From Streptomyces sp. NBC_01233 (lineage in GTDB: Bacteria > Actinomycetota > Actinomycetes > Streptomycetales > Streptomycetaceae), in the NCBI RefSeq assembly GCF_035989305.1, contig NZ_CP108514.1, positions 186,001 to 250,000 of the forward strand: DNA of 64,000 nucleotides, written 5' to 3'. Below the pieces are notes generated by a model. The model did no database searches. It saw only the letters and a program-made list of their open reading frames with translations, and was not told the origin of the DNA. This document shows positions 8,938-17,075 of this stretch, piece by piece (the first letter of the stretch is position 1; each line of letters begins with the position of its first letter). The position numbers were made by a program, and so were the translations under genes.

Positions 8938-9243
8938 GTGTCCATGCGTGCCAAGGGGTGGGCCACGTCCTTCCCGGTACACCGCGGGGTGCGCGAGGCC
9001 CGCCGGTGGACCGCGGAACGCCTGGACTCCCTCCAGTGGACGACGGACGCCCCCGACACGGCGCACTCCGTCCTGCTGACGGTGTCGGAGCTCGTCACCA
9101 ACGCGCACGTCCACGCCCACAGCGGCGCCGGGCTGGTGCTCACCTGCGCCGCCAGGCACCGGGAAACGGGGCGGACGCCCATGTCCGGCGTGGTCGGACC
9201 GCACCCGGCTCGCCGGCCGGAGCCCCTTCTGACGGGTCGCTAG
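8938..9243 (+). pseudogene. RsbW-like ATP-binding regulator, 3' truncated
   Basis: The N-terminal half matches the HATPase anti-sigma-factor-like proteins that are very abundant in Streptomyces: FPVHRGVREARRWTAERLDS, then HSVLLTVSELVTNAHVHAHS, which is the N box with its Glu and Asn. After GLVLTC the sequence becomes unrelated basic residues and stops, so the G1 and G2 boxes needed to close the ATP site are missing. The product would be about 100 residues instead of 140-150. GTG at 8938 is the likely start, with ATG at 8944 possible. The stop overlaps the stop of the convergent ligase gene, so the truncation point is probably a recombination junction. Confidence 0.72.
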
Positions 9244-10607
9244 GGTTGGGGCCGGCCCTCGTCGCTCAGGAGCAGCCGCTTCTGCGGCTTGCCCATGGCG
9301 TTGCGCGGGATGGCGGTGACGAAGCGGACCTCGCGCGGCCGTTTGTGGACCGACAGGTGTGCCGCGACGAAGTCGGTGAGCTCGGCCCCGGTGACCTGCC
9401 GGGCGACGACGAAGGCGACGATGCGCTGGCCCAGGTCCGCGTCCGGGACGCCGACCACGGCCGCCTCGCTGACGTGGGGGTGGTCCAGCAGGGCGTTCTC
9501 GATCTCGCCCGCTCCGATCCGGTATCCGCCGGACTTGATCATGTCGGTGGAGGCGCGGCCCACGATGCGGTGCACGCCGTCGCTCTCGTCGACGGCGGCG
9601 ATGTCCCCGGTGCGGAACCAGCCGTCGGGAGTGTAGGCCGCGGCGGTCGCCTCGGGCCGGTTCAGGTAGCCGGTGAACAATGTGGGCCCGGTGAGCTGGA
9701 GTTCGCCGATCTCCGCGCTGTCCTCGGCGGCGATGCGGGTGGTGATGCCGGGCAGCGGGGTCCCCACCGTGCCCGGGTGGAGGTGGCCTCCCGCCCGGCC
9801 GCTGACGGTGATCAGGGTCTCGGTCATCCCGTACCGCTCGACGGTGCGGTGCCCGCTCAGGCGCTCCAGATCACGGAAGACCGGCGCGGGCAGAGCCGCG
9901 CTGCCCGACACCAGAAGCCGGGCCCCGGACAGGGCGGCGGCGGCCTGCGGGTCGGCGGCGATGCGGGACCAGACGGTGGGCACCCCGAAGTACAGGCTGC
10001 CGCCCGCCGCGGCGTAGGCGTCGGGGGTGGGGCGGCCGGTGTGCACGAGGCGGCTGCCGGTCCGCAGGGCGCCGAGGACGCCGAGGACAAGGCCGTGGAC
10101 GTGGAACAGGGGCAGACCGTGAACGAGGGTGTCGGCGGCGTTCCACTGCCAGGCCTCGGCGAGGGCGTCGAGGTCGGCGGTGATCGCGGCACTGCTGAGG
10201 ACCACGCCCTTGGGGGCGCCGGTGGTACCGGAGGTGTAGAGGATCAGCGCTGGATCCTCCGCCCCCCGCACCGGAGCGGCGGGGACGGGGGCGGCCGTGG
10301 AGCGGCGGGCGAAGTCGACCTCGATGAGGCGGGCTCCGGAATCGTTCAGGATGTGACCGCGCTCGACGGGCCCCGCGTCGGGCGGCAGCGGAACGCACGG
10401 GACGCCGGCGAGGAGTCCGCCGACCACAGCGGCCACCGTTTCCAGCGAGGGCGTCGCCGTCACCGCGAACGCGGGCGGGTGACTGCCGGCGAGGTCCGCT
10501 GCGACGGCGCGGGCCGCACCGAGGAGTTCCTCGTAGGAAGCGGTGCGGCCGGCGACGGTGATGGCGTCCGCCCGGTCCCCGTAGGCACCGGTGAGAGCGG
10601 TCAGCAA
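9240..10607 (-). CDS. Acyl-CoA synthetase, malonyl-CoA synthetase (MatB)-like
   Basis: AMP-forming acid:CoA ligase of about 455 residues. Motifs in order: the P-loop-like LILYTSGTTGAPKGVVLS, the GLPLFHVHGLVLGVLG segment that is very close to the MatB family, LLVSGSAALP, VERYGMTETL, WFRTGDIAAVDESDG, RIVGRASTDMIKSGGYRIG and a C-terminal RNAMGKPQKR with the catalytic Lys. It is predicted to activate malonate or methylmalonate. There is no ATG; I prefer TTG at 10607 because GGAG lies 8 bases upstream, with CTG at 10628 as alternative. It is divergent from the sirtuin gene at 10755. Confidence 0.85.
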   Translation of the reverse strand: MLTALTGAYGDRADAITVAGRTASYEELLGAARAVAADLAGSHPPAFAVTATPSLETVAAVVGGLLAGVPCVPLPPDAGPVERGHILNDSGARLIEVDFARRSTAAPVPAAPVRGAEDPALILYTSGTTGAPKGVVLSSAAITADLDALAEAWQWNAADTLVHGLPLFHVHGLVLGVLGALRTGSRLVHTGRPTPDAYAAAGGSLYFGVPTVWSRIAADPQAAAALSGARLLVSGSAALPAPVFRDLERLSGHRTVERYGMTETLITVSGRAGGHLHPGTVGTPLPGITTRIAAEDSAEIGELQLTGPTLFTGYLNRPEATAAAYTPDGWFRTGDIAAVDESDGVHRIVGRASTDMIKSGGYRIGAGEIENALLDHPHVSEAAVVGVPDADLGQRIVAFVVARQVTGAELTDFVAAHLSVHKRPREVRFVTAIPRNAMGKPQKRLLLSDEGRPQP

Positions 10608-10754
10608 GGCGGCGACTCCATTCGGCAGTGGATACGGAAGGCCCCGCCAGCCTACGCGGGCGCCCACGGACGGCAGGAGCCTGTGATCACCGGCACCTGG
10701 CACACGGGGGCACGGTTCCGCGCCGGTGTCCGGCCGGTTCCGTACGCTGGCTGC

Positions 10755-11654
10755 ATGCGCACGCGCCCCACACTGAGCTGGACCCCCACCGAGGACCTGC
10801 TGCCGGGCACCACGGATCCGGAGCCGGTCGCCGACGCGCTCCGGACCGGCGGCGTACTGGTGCTCAGCGGGGCGGGCCTGTCCACGGAGTCGGGCATCCC
10901 CGACTACCGGGGCGAGGGCGGAAGCCTGCGCCGCCACACCCCGATGACCTACCAGGAATTCACCACCAGTGCACATGCCCGGCGCCGCTACTGGGCACGC
11001 GGTCACCTCGGCTGGCGCGCCTTCGGCCGCGCCCGGCCCAACGCCGGGCACCGGGCCGTGACCGCGTTCGGGCGGCACGGCCTGCTCTCGGCAGTGATCA
11101 CCCAGAACGTCGACGGCCTGCACCAGGCCGCCGGCAGCAAGGACGTGGTGGAACTCCACGGAAGCCTGAACCGGGTCGTCTGCCTTTCCTGCGGCGCCTC
11201 CAGCACGCGCCGGGAACTCGCCCGGAGGCTGGAAGAGGCCAATGCGGGCTTCGAGCCCGTGGCCGCCCGACTGAATCCGGACGGTGACGCCGACCTCACC
11301 GACGAACAGGTCGCAGACTTCACCGTCATGCCCTGCTCGGAGTGCGGCGGCATCCTCAAGCCGGACGTGGTGTTCTTCGGCGAAACCGTTCCCCCGCGCC
11401 GGGTCGAGCGCTGCCGTGAACTGGTCGATGCGGCGACCTCACTCCTGGTCCTGGGCTCCTCGCTGACGGTGATGTCCGGCCTCCGGTTCGTCCGCCAGGC
11501 GGCTCAGGCCGGAAAGCCCGTACTGATCGTCAACCGGGACCCGACCCGAGGCGACCGGCACGCCGCCACCCGCGTCGCACTCCCCCTGGGGACGACCCTC
11601 ACCGCCCTCGCCGACGGACTGAACATCCCCGTCGACGGCCGGACGACCGGCTGA
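10755..11654 (+). CDS. Sir2 family NAD-dependent protein deacylase, SIRT4-like class
   Basis: 299 residues with all sirtuin motifs: GAGLSTESGIPDYRG for NAD binding, TQNVDGLH, the catalytic His in ELHGS, two Cys pairs (CLSCGA and CSECGG) that bind zinc, KPDVVFFGE and VLGSSLTVMSG. The segment HARRRYWARGHLGW after the NAD loop is characteristic of class II (SIRT4-type) sirtuins rather than CobB-type enzymes; members of this class remove bulky acyl groups from lysine. It lies head to head with the malonyl-CoA-synthetase-like gene, which suggests, without proving, that acyl groups from that enzyme's product are a substrate. Confidence 0.9.
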   Translation: MRTRPTLSWTPTEDLLPGTTDPEPVADALRTGGVLVLSGAGLSTESGIPDYRGEGGSLRRHTPMTYQEFTTSAHARRRYWARGHLGWRAFGRARPNAGHRAVTAFGRHGLLSAVITQNVDGLHQAAGSKDVVELHGSLNRVVCLSCGASSTRRELARRLEEANAGFEPVAARLNPDGDADLTDEQVADFTVMPCSECGGILKPDVVFFGETVPPRRVERCRELVDAATSLLVLGSSLTVMSGLRFVRQAAQAGKPVLIVNRDPTRGDRHAATRVALPLGTTLTALADGLNIPVDGRTTG

Positions 11655-11683
11655 ATCAGCGACCTGAGCACTGACAGACCAGC

Positions 11684-12271
11684 TCAGCGCGTGGCGCGGC
11701 CGTGGAGAACCAGGGCTCGGGCGAGCGCGGCCAGCGCCGTCGTGCACGACAGCGTCCGGACGATGTTCGTGGCGACCCACGTCGACTTGAACCTCTCCAC
11801 GACCGTGAAGTCGGTCATCTGCGCGACGACACCGCCGTCCGCGAGCTCGTTGTTGAGGGGAATGTTCACCGCGAACGTGATGACCAGTACGACGAGATAC
11901 GCCGCGGCGGCCACCGCCGCCCACAAGGCGGTGGTACGCCGGCCCGCACGGTGCTCGACGACCGCCGAACCGGCTGCCAGCAGCAAAGCCAGCACGAAGG
12001 CCATGCCGAAGAGCGGGTTGCCGTCGACGGCCGCGTTGAAAGCACGCATCGCGGTGACGTAGGTCCGCTCGTCCCCGGCCGCCAGCCCCGGCATCACCGA
12101 AACGTCGAACGCGAAGAACAGCCCCGCCATGAGCCCGACCAGAACCGTGGACAGCATCAGCAGGACGACGGCGAACCCGCCCCCACCCCCAGGCGGCGGG
12201 GGCGGGGGCGGGGGCGGAGCCTTCCGGCCAGAAGGCGAGGGCGGCGTGAACGACGGCGGGCCGCTCCTCAT
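11684..12271 (-). CDS. DUF1772 (anthrone oxygenase-like) membrane protein
   Basis: 195 residues. The DUF1772 domain shows four membrane segments and family-typical FFAFDVSVMPGL, MRAFNAAVDGNPLFG, FAVNIPLNNELAD and WVATNIVRTLSCTTALAAL. The N-terminus is unusual: a run of nine Pro followed by five Gly encoded by a C-tract/G-tract microsatellite near 12182-12215 lies just before the first membrane helix, so the true start may be internal, and the tract is likely to vary in length. Some DUF1772 proteins are linked to anthrone oxidation, but most are uncharacterised. Confidence 0.78.
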   Translation of the reverse strand: MRSGPPSFTPPSPSGRKAPPPPPPPPPGGGGGFAVVLLMLSTVLVGLMAGLFFAFDVSVMPGLAAGDERTYVTAMRAFNAAVDGNPLFGMAFVLALLLAAGSAVVEHRAGRRTTALWAAVAAAAYLVVLVITFAVNIPLNNELADGGVVAQMTDFTVVERFKSTWVATNIVRTLSCTTALAALARALVLHGRATR

Positions 12272-12639
12272 ATGGCGACATCCTCACTTCCGACAACCGG
12301 CAGACGCGTGTGCGCGAAACACCCTCGGCACGAACGCCCGATCGTGACACCACGCTTGCGATTTCCTACCGGATTTGAGTCCTTCTTTGAGCAACTCTTC
12401 GGCCGCCGGCTCGGATTCACCCAGAAGACGGCACAGCGTCAGCACCCGTTACCGGCACCCTGGTTGCCACCGACCGGGTCGGCGCCGGGTGCTGGTGGGG
12501 GGTGATTGTTGTATGAGCAAGCAGATACTTTGCGCCGTGTGGACGCGCCCCCGACAACCGCACGGCCGACCCCCGCAGCCCTGCCGCCGCCGGCCCCCTG
12601 CCCGCTGCCGGCCGATGACGCCGAGGACGACCGCTGGTG

Positions 12640-13195
12640 CACCGCGGTACGGCTGCTGAACCACCAGGACCGGAGGCCGGCCGGACTGACCGTAGCCGAG
12701 CGGGATGTCCACCGGTGGGAACCACAGGTCGCACTGGGCGAGCTCGCCGGGCTGGTAGACCGTCCGCGAGACCGGGTCGACCGGCAGGTAGGACGGCCGG
12801 AGCTCGCGCACGCGCTCCTTGAGGATCGTCAGCCCGCGCTCCCAGCCGATCCGCTCGGCGATGACGGTGGCGGGCATCGTCGGGGTCTGTTTCAGCAGCT
12901 CGCGGATGGCGGGCTCGAACGCGTCCACCGCCGAGCCCTTCAGCGGACGCTGGTAGACGGGCGGCCGGTCGGTGGCCAGGGCGCGTTTCACCGTGTTCTT
13001 CGAGATGCCCAGATGCCGGGCGATCGCCCGGATCGGCATGTGCTCGGCCCGGTGCAGTCGCCGGATCTCAGCCCAGTCCTCCACGGAAATCACCCTCTCC
13101 TCCTGACCCTCAATGAAGATCAGGATGATCAGACGATCGCGAGGCGGGTCACCGTTGATCCGCCGTTCAGCGGTCAGTTTTCACCCGTCGCCGAG
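12640..13195 (-). mobile_element. IS21-type element remnant (istA 5' part)
   Basis: GTG at 13093 behind a strong ribosome site (AGGAGGAGAGG) opens an IstA-type transposase: IRRLHRAEHMPIRAIARHLG and SKNTVKRAL form the N-terminal helix-turn-helix, and YQPGELAQCDLWFPPVDIP begins the DDE catalytic core. Homology stops at about 12640 after RPPVLV, so roughly the first third of IstA remains and IstB is missing. The sequence from 13094 to about 13195 (TGATCCGCCGTTCAGCGG and onward) looks like the left end of the element. It is inactive. The frame continues to 12449 through non-homologous sequence. Confidence 0.78.
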
Positions 13196-13552
13196 ACCCC
13201 CTGCCCGGGCGACACCGGTTCGACATCACGCGAGGGCGAGGGCCTGACGTGCAGCGTCTCGGAGTGCGGGTGCCAGGTGACCGGGGCATCCGCCGCAGCA
13301 CCGCCGAGGCGACGCGCTGGGTCTCGGGCAGCCGTGCGAGCAGCAGCCCTGTTCCGGTGTCGAGCCGGGCGGGCCAGAGCGCGGGAACGGCCGGGTGGCC
13401 TTGCGGTCAAGCCCCGACTTTCCGTGCCGTGACCGTGGGCCCGTGCCGGGGCGCAATGGAGGGACGGATGACGCTGAAGGACGGCAGGCGGGCAACCCGC
13501 CCCACCACATCCGACCCCCGAAATCCACGACCTCTCGTGAGGAGCCTTCTCC
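13196..13552. other. No confident gene
   Basis: About 350 bases between the IS21 remnant and the secreted protein gene. Short minus-strand stretches (for example an LDTGTGLLLARLPETQRV-like reading near 13320-13380) look like part of a decayed coding region, but no start, stop or family can be assigned. The last 60 bases before 13553 are likely the promoter and leader of the secreted protein gene; GAGGAG precedes its ATG. Confidence 0.4.
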
Positions 13553-14023
13553 ATGCCCGCCACCAGGACCCGCCGCCTCGCCCCCCTCCTGATCGCCACC
13601 CTCCTGGCCGGCGCAGGCGCCTCACTCTCCTCCACCGCCTTCGCCGCTCCCACCACCACAACCGCAAACGTCACCACCGACAGCGACAACCCCCTCCTCG
13701 ACGCCTTCAGCAAGAGCGGCAAGGTAGACAAGATCGGCAACAACACCGCCAACGGCGGCGACACCCAGCCCCCCACCAGCGGCGACGGTGGCGACGGTCT
13801 TTGGGGGAGTGGCCACGGCAGCAACGGCGGTGACGAGGACGGCGACCCCAACAGCGATCCCCTGAACATCACCGACCCCCAGCACCCGTACCCCAGCCCC
13901 TGGTACCCGGACGCGGTCAATGGCTCCGAGAGCCGCACCGACGACGCACACCCCGGCCCCGTCATCGACAACACCTCACCCTCAACCTCCAGCAACCTCG
14001 CCAAGATCTTCTTCGGCCGGTAG
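13553..14023 (+). CDS. Secreted hypothetical protein
   Basis: 156 residues. It starts with a classical Sec signal peptide: basic MPATRTRRL, a hydrophobic core, and a probable cleavage after AFA near residue 31. The mature part is low-complexity, rich in Gly, Asp, Asn, Ser, Thr and Pro, with motifs such as GDGGDGLWGSGHGSNGG, and carries no Cys. GAGGAG 6-10 bases before the ATG supports the start. I recognise no family. It lies between IS remnants and may be an acquired or fast-evolving surface/secreted protein. Confidence 0.7.
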   Translation: MPATRTRRLAPLLIATLLAGAGASLSSTAFAAPTTTTANVTTDSDNPLLDAFSKSGKVDKIGNNTANGGDTQPPTSGDGGDGLWGSGHGSNGGDEDGDPNSDPLNITDPQHPYPSPWYPDAVNGSESRTDDAHPGPVIDNTSPSTSSNLAKIFFGR

Positions 14024-14722
14024 ACGCCACGCACCCACCAACCAGCACCACCGCCCCGTCCGACAAGCTCAAGAACAAGGACCGTGGCCTCCTGCCCAGA
14101 CCAGCCGCGGCCGGCCCTCCTGCTGCCAGCAGTCGGTCTTGCTCTGCCCTGCGTCGAGCGCTTCCTGTACCGCGGCGTACGGGCCACGTCACTCGGCACA
14201 CCGGGCCGGACCCGCCGACCGGTCATCTTGTGAGGGTCACGCCGGCCCGCTCTGGGCGCGGCCTGACGGTGCCCAGCGGACGCAACGTGGAGGTGGCCGC
14301 CTGGACGGCGGCTCCGTTGCCAAACGGTCGTCGCCTCGTCCGGAGCCGCCACGACTGGCATGTGCAGGGCAGCCCGCGCGAAGCGACGCGGACATGCCGT
14401 CTATAGCGGACGTGCTGCACGGTACTGATCACTGGGCGGCTGAACGGCCTGCCCGGGCGGTACAGCCCCGTAATGATGAATCGGCGCCGGTCGCAGCGTG
14501 TCCGGTAGCCGTCGCCAGCGAAAACGCCGGGGCGCGGGAATTGGGCGGCCGACGGCGTCTTGGGTCCGCAGTACCGGCGTCGTGGTGCGGGCTCCTTCAA
14601 CTCACCGCGGCGCAGGGCGCGGCGCCCAGTACGCAGCACGGCGCGGCTTCGATGCGCCGCAGTCAGGTCAAGATCCTTGCGCGACGGGTCCCCTGCGGCC
14701 GCGGGGGCGCTACCTTGCCCGG
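14024..14722. other. About 700 bases without a supported gene
   Basis: Both strands contain open stretches, but none shows a recognisable family, a ribosome site with plausible start, or consistent coding bias. Translations are Arg/Pro/Ser-rich shadow frames. The final bases before 14723 would hold the promoter of the P450 gene; TGCCCGG precedes its ATG, a weak ribosome site. The region may be decayed mobile-element sequence, since IS remnants lie on both sides. Confidence 0.4.
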
Positions 14723-15859
14723 ATGGAGGAGTGGGAGTGCTGGGAGCGGCGGGTGCAGACGGCTGCTCACCCTGTGGCGTATCGGCTGGTGCGCGCGGTC
14801 GCTGCCCGCGGCCCGGTGGTTCGGGTGCCGCGGGTCGGGGTGGTGGTGAGCGATGCCCGCCTCGCCCGGGAGGTGCTGACGGACCCCGAGCGATACACGA
14901 AGACGGGGCCGGGCGCGGCGGCCGGGCTGTGGAGCCCGGTGCTCGGCTCGCGGGTGCTGATCACTTTGGAGGGTGCCGAGCACACGGTGCTGCGCAGGCG
15001 GCTGGGAGGGCTGTTTACGCCGGGCCGTGTGGCGGCCGTCTGCGAACGGGTACTGCGCGCTCCGCTCGGCGGGCTGGAGCGGCGGCTGGCGGCAGGCGAG
15101 GAGGTGGACTTCGTCCGGGTGGTCCGGGAGGGGGCCGCCGAAGTGATCCGCGAGCTGGTCGGCCTCCCCGCCGGCGGAGCGGACTTTACCGAGGCCGCCG
15201 CGGTGATCTCGTCCGTACGGCTGTGGCGGACGACGCTGACCGGACGTCAGACAGAGCGTGCCCGGGCGGCGTTGGCCCGACTGAGCGAGGCGGCAGTGGC
15301 GGCCTACCGGGCCGGCGACGAGTCCGCCGTGCCGGGGCGACTGCGCGCACTGGGCTTGGACGAGGCCGAGGCGCGGGGCGCGGTCGGCCTGTTCCTGCTG
15401 ACGGGCACCGAGACGCTGGTCTCCTTTGTGCCCCGGCTGATTGCGCTGGCCCATGACACGGGCAGGGGGCCGGATCAGATCACAGACGCCCTGGTGGAGG
15501 AGGCACTGCGGGTCACCTCGCCAACCCCGGTGATGCTGCGCAGCGCGGCCCGGCCGGGACGGATCGGAGGTGTCCGGGTGGAGGCCGGGGAACGGGTGGT
15601 GATCGCAACGCTGCTGTGCACCGGGGCGTACGGCCCGTTCTCCCCGGATCGGGATCCCTCTGAAACCGCCGGTCTGCGCCGGCTGTGGTTCGGGGCGGGT
15701 CCGCATTTCTGCCTGGGGATGCCGCTGGCCATGGCGGAGATCCGCGCGGTGGTCGAGGTTCTGCGGGGCTTCCCGGAGCTGGTGATAGCGGGTCGGCGCC
15801 CGGCCCGGGGGGTGCTGATCCCTGCCTACGCACGGCTGTCGCTGCGCGCGACGGGCTGA
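14723..15859 (+). CDS. Cytochrome P450
   Basis: 378 residues. Heme-binding loop [17 protein letters not shown] with the axial Cys near residue 330; I-helix [13 protein letters not shown] with the acid-Thr pair; K-helix EEALRV giving ExxR. Slightly short for a bacterial P450 (usually about 400), mainly at the N-terminus, where the chain begins directly with the helical region before the usual PGP segment. The ATG at 14723 is favoured because the frame upstream reads into non-conserved sequence. No ferredoxin or reductase gene is adjacent, so redox partners must come from elsewhere. The 3' side is an IS remnant. Confidence 0.85.
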   Translation: MEEWECWERRVQTAAHPVAYRLVRAVAARGPVVRVPRVGVVVSDARLAREVLTDPERYTKTGPGAAAGLWSPVLGSRVLITLEGAEHTVLRRRLGGLFTPGRVAAVCERVLRAPLGGLERRLAAGEEVDFVRVVREGAAEVIRELVGLPAGGADFTEAAAVISSVRLWRTTLTGRQTERARAALARLSEAAVAAYRAGDESAVPGRLRALGLDEAEARGAVGLFLLTGTETLVSFVPRLIALAHDTGRGPDQITDALVEEALRVTSPTPVMLRSAARPGRIGGVRVEAGERVVIATLLCTGAYGPFSPDRDPSETAGLRRLWFGAGPHFCLGMPLAMAEIRAVVEVLRGFPELVIAGRRPARGVLIPAYARLSLRATG

Positions 15860-15935
15860 ACCCCCGCCACCCGGGGCGCCGCTGTACCGGGGGTCGGGTG
15901 GCCTCCATGCTCTTTACGCTGCGGCCCGCCCTGTG

Positions 15936-16290
15936 CGGTCCATGCGAAGGTGCGCCTTACCACCCAACGGCGGGGCAGCACCACGAACCCCTCCATGTCG
16001 TCGGTGCGTTTGACGACGTCCAGGGTGAGCGCGATTTTCTCCTTCGCCCAGTTGACGAGGCCGCCGGTGCCGCCGCCGTCGGCCCAGAGGCACAGCCGCG
16101 TCGCGATCACCGACGTTCGCGGCGGTCACGGCGACGACCAGGAGCAGGCCGAGGGTGTCAGTGATGACGAGCCGCTCACGGCCCGGGACTTTCTTGCCGT
16201 CGTCGTAGCCGCGTGAGGCGGCCGGCACCGACGCGGCGGCCCGCACCCGACTGCGCGTCGATGATCCCCGCGCTCCGTTCCACCTCCCGG
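15936..16290 (-). mobile_element. IS5-family transposase remnant
   Basis: Two minus-strand frames together give the C-terminal part of an IS5-type DDE transposase: [27 protein letters not shown] in one frame, then [29 protein letters not shown] followed by [16 protein letters not shown] in another, the last being the family's E-region signature. The join needs a frame change near 16090-16110, and the N-terminal half is missing. No intact open frame remains. Confidence 0.75.
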
Positions 16291-16394
16291 CCCTCGCGCT
16301 CACGGACCCTCCCACGCAGCCGGTGAGAGCCGGATGTCCGTCCAGCATCTCGCTCGGCCTCCATCCCTCCTCGGGGGAAGATTTATACCATTTC

Positions 16395-16427
16395 TTGACA
16401 GTTTAGCGTGAATTGGAGTACTGTCAA
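16395..16427 (+). promoter_or_regulatory. Promoter with embedded perfect inverted repeat for the TetR gene
   Basis: TTGACAGT at 16395-16402 and its exact reverse complement ACTGTCAA at 16420-16427 flank 17 bases. The left arm is also a consensus -35 (TTGACA). A TACTGT hexamer at 16419-16424, 18 bases downstream, can serve as -10 and overlaps the right arm. A TetR dimer bound here would block RNA polymerase, so autoregulation is likely. The expected transcription start (about 16430-16434) falls at or just before the ATG at 16434, which suggests a leaderless transcript. Confidence 0.6.
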
Positions 16428-16433
16428 CGTGCC

Positions 16434-17057
16434 ATGAAAGAGAAGCGCGCGTACGAGAGTCCGCTGCGTGCCGGGCAGCTTGAGCAGACCCGGCAGCTGA
16501 TCCTCGCCGCGCTCACCGAGGCCATCGCCGACGAAAGCGTCCAGGAGCTGACCATCCCGCTCGTGGCGGAGCGCGCAGGCGTCGCCGTCCGCACCGTCTA
16601 CCGGCACTTCCCGACCAGGGAGGCGCTCTTCGCGGCCTGGAGCGGGTGGGCCCAGGAGAATCTGCACGTGCTCATGCAGTCCTACCCGGACACCTTGGAC
16701 GGGCTGCGCCGCGTGGCGCCGGAGCTCTATCGCTCGTACGACGAGCACGCACCGCTGATCCTCGCCATGCTGAATTCCAAGGCGGCCCGGCCGCTGCGGG
16801 AGCAGGGCCGCAGGCACCGGTTCCACTCGGTGGAGGCGGCGCTGGCCGAGCTCACGGCCGAGGCCGACCCGGTAGCCCGCCGCCGCGCGGTCGCCGTGCT
16901 GTACCTGCTGGTGAGCGCCCCGGCCTGGCAGGCCATGCGGCTGCAGGCGGGGCTCGACGGGGCGGAGGCCGGCGCGGCCGCCGCCTGGGCGGTGCGGGTG
17001 CTCACAGACGAGCTGCGGCGAGACCCGGACGGCCCACTACGCCACCCGGGCAGATGA
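16434..17057 (+). CDS. TetR family transcriptional regulator
   Basis: 207 residues. N-terminal helix-turn-helix at about 25-70: LTIPLVAERAGVAVRTVYRHFPTREALFAAW, with the family's TVYRHF signature. The rest is an all-helical ligand-binding/dimer domain. ATG at 16434 has no ribosome site in position (nearest GGAG is 15 bases away), consistent with the leaderless start suggested by the promoter geometry. It is followed after 18 bases by the split dikinase operon on the same strand and is its probable repressor. The ligand is unknown. Confidence 0.88.
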   Translation: MKEKRAYESPLRAGQLEQTRQLILAALTEAIADESVQELTIPLVAERAGVAVRTVYRHFPTREALFAAWSGWAQENLHVLMQSYPDTLDGLRRVAPELYRSYDEHAPLILAMLNSKAARPLREQGRRHRFHSVEAALAELTAEADPVARRRAVAVLYLLVSAPAWQAMRLQAGLDGAEAGAAAAWAVRVLTDELRRDPDGPLRHPGR

Positions 17058-17075
17058 CCGGCGAGGAGGAGAGCC

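Noticed and set aside
8958..10754. Long plus-strand extension upstream of the sirtuin start
   Set aside because: It is antisense to the acyl-CoA synthetase and lacks family signal; the sirtuin begins at ATG 10755 shortly before its conserved domain.
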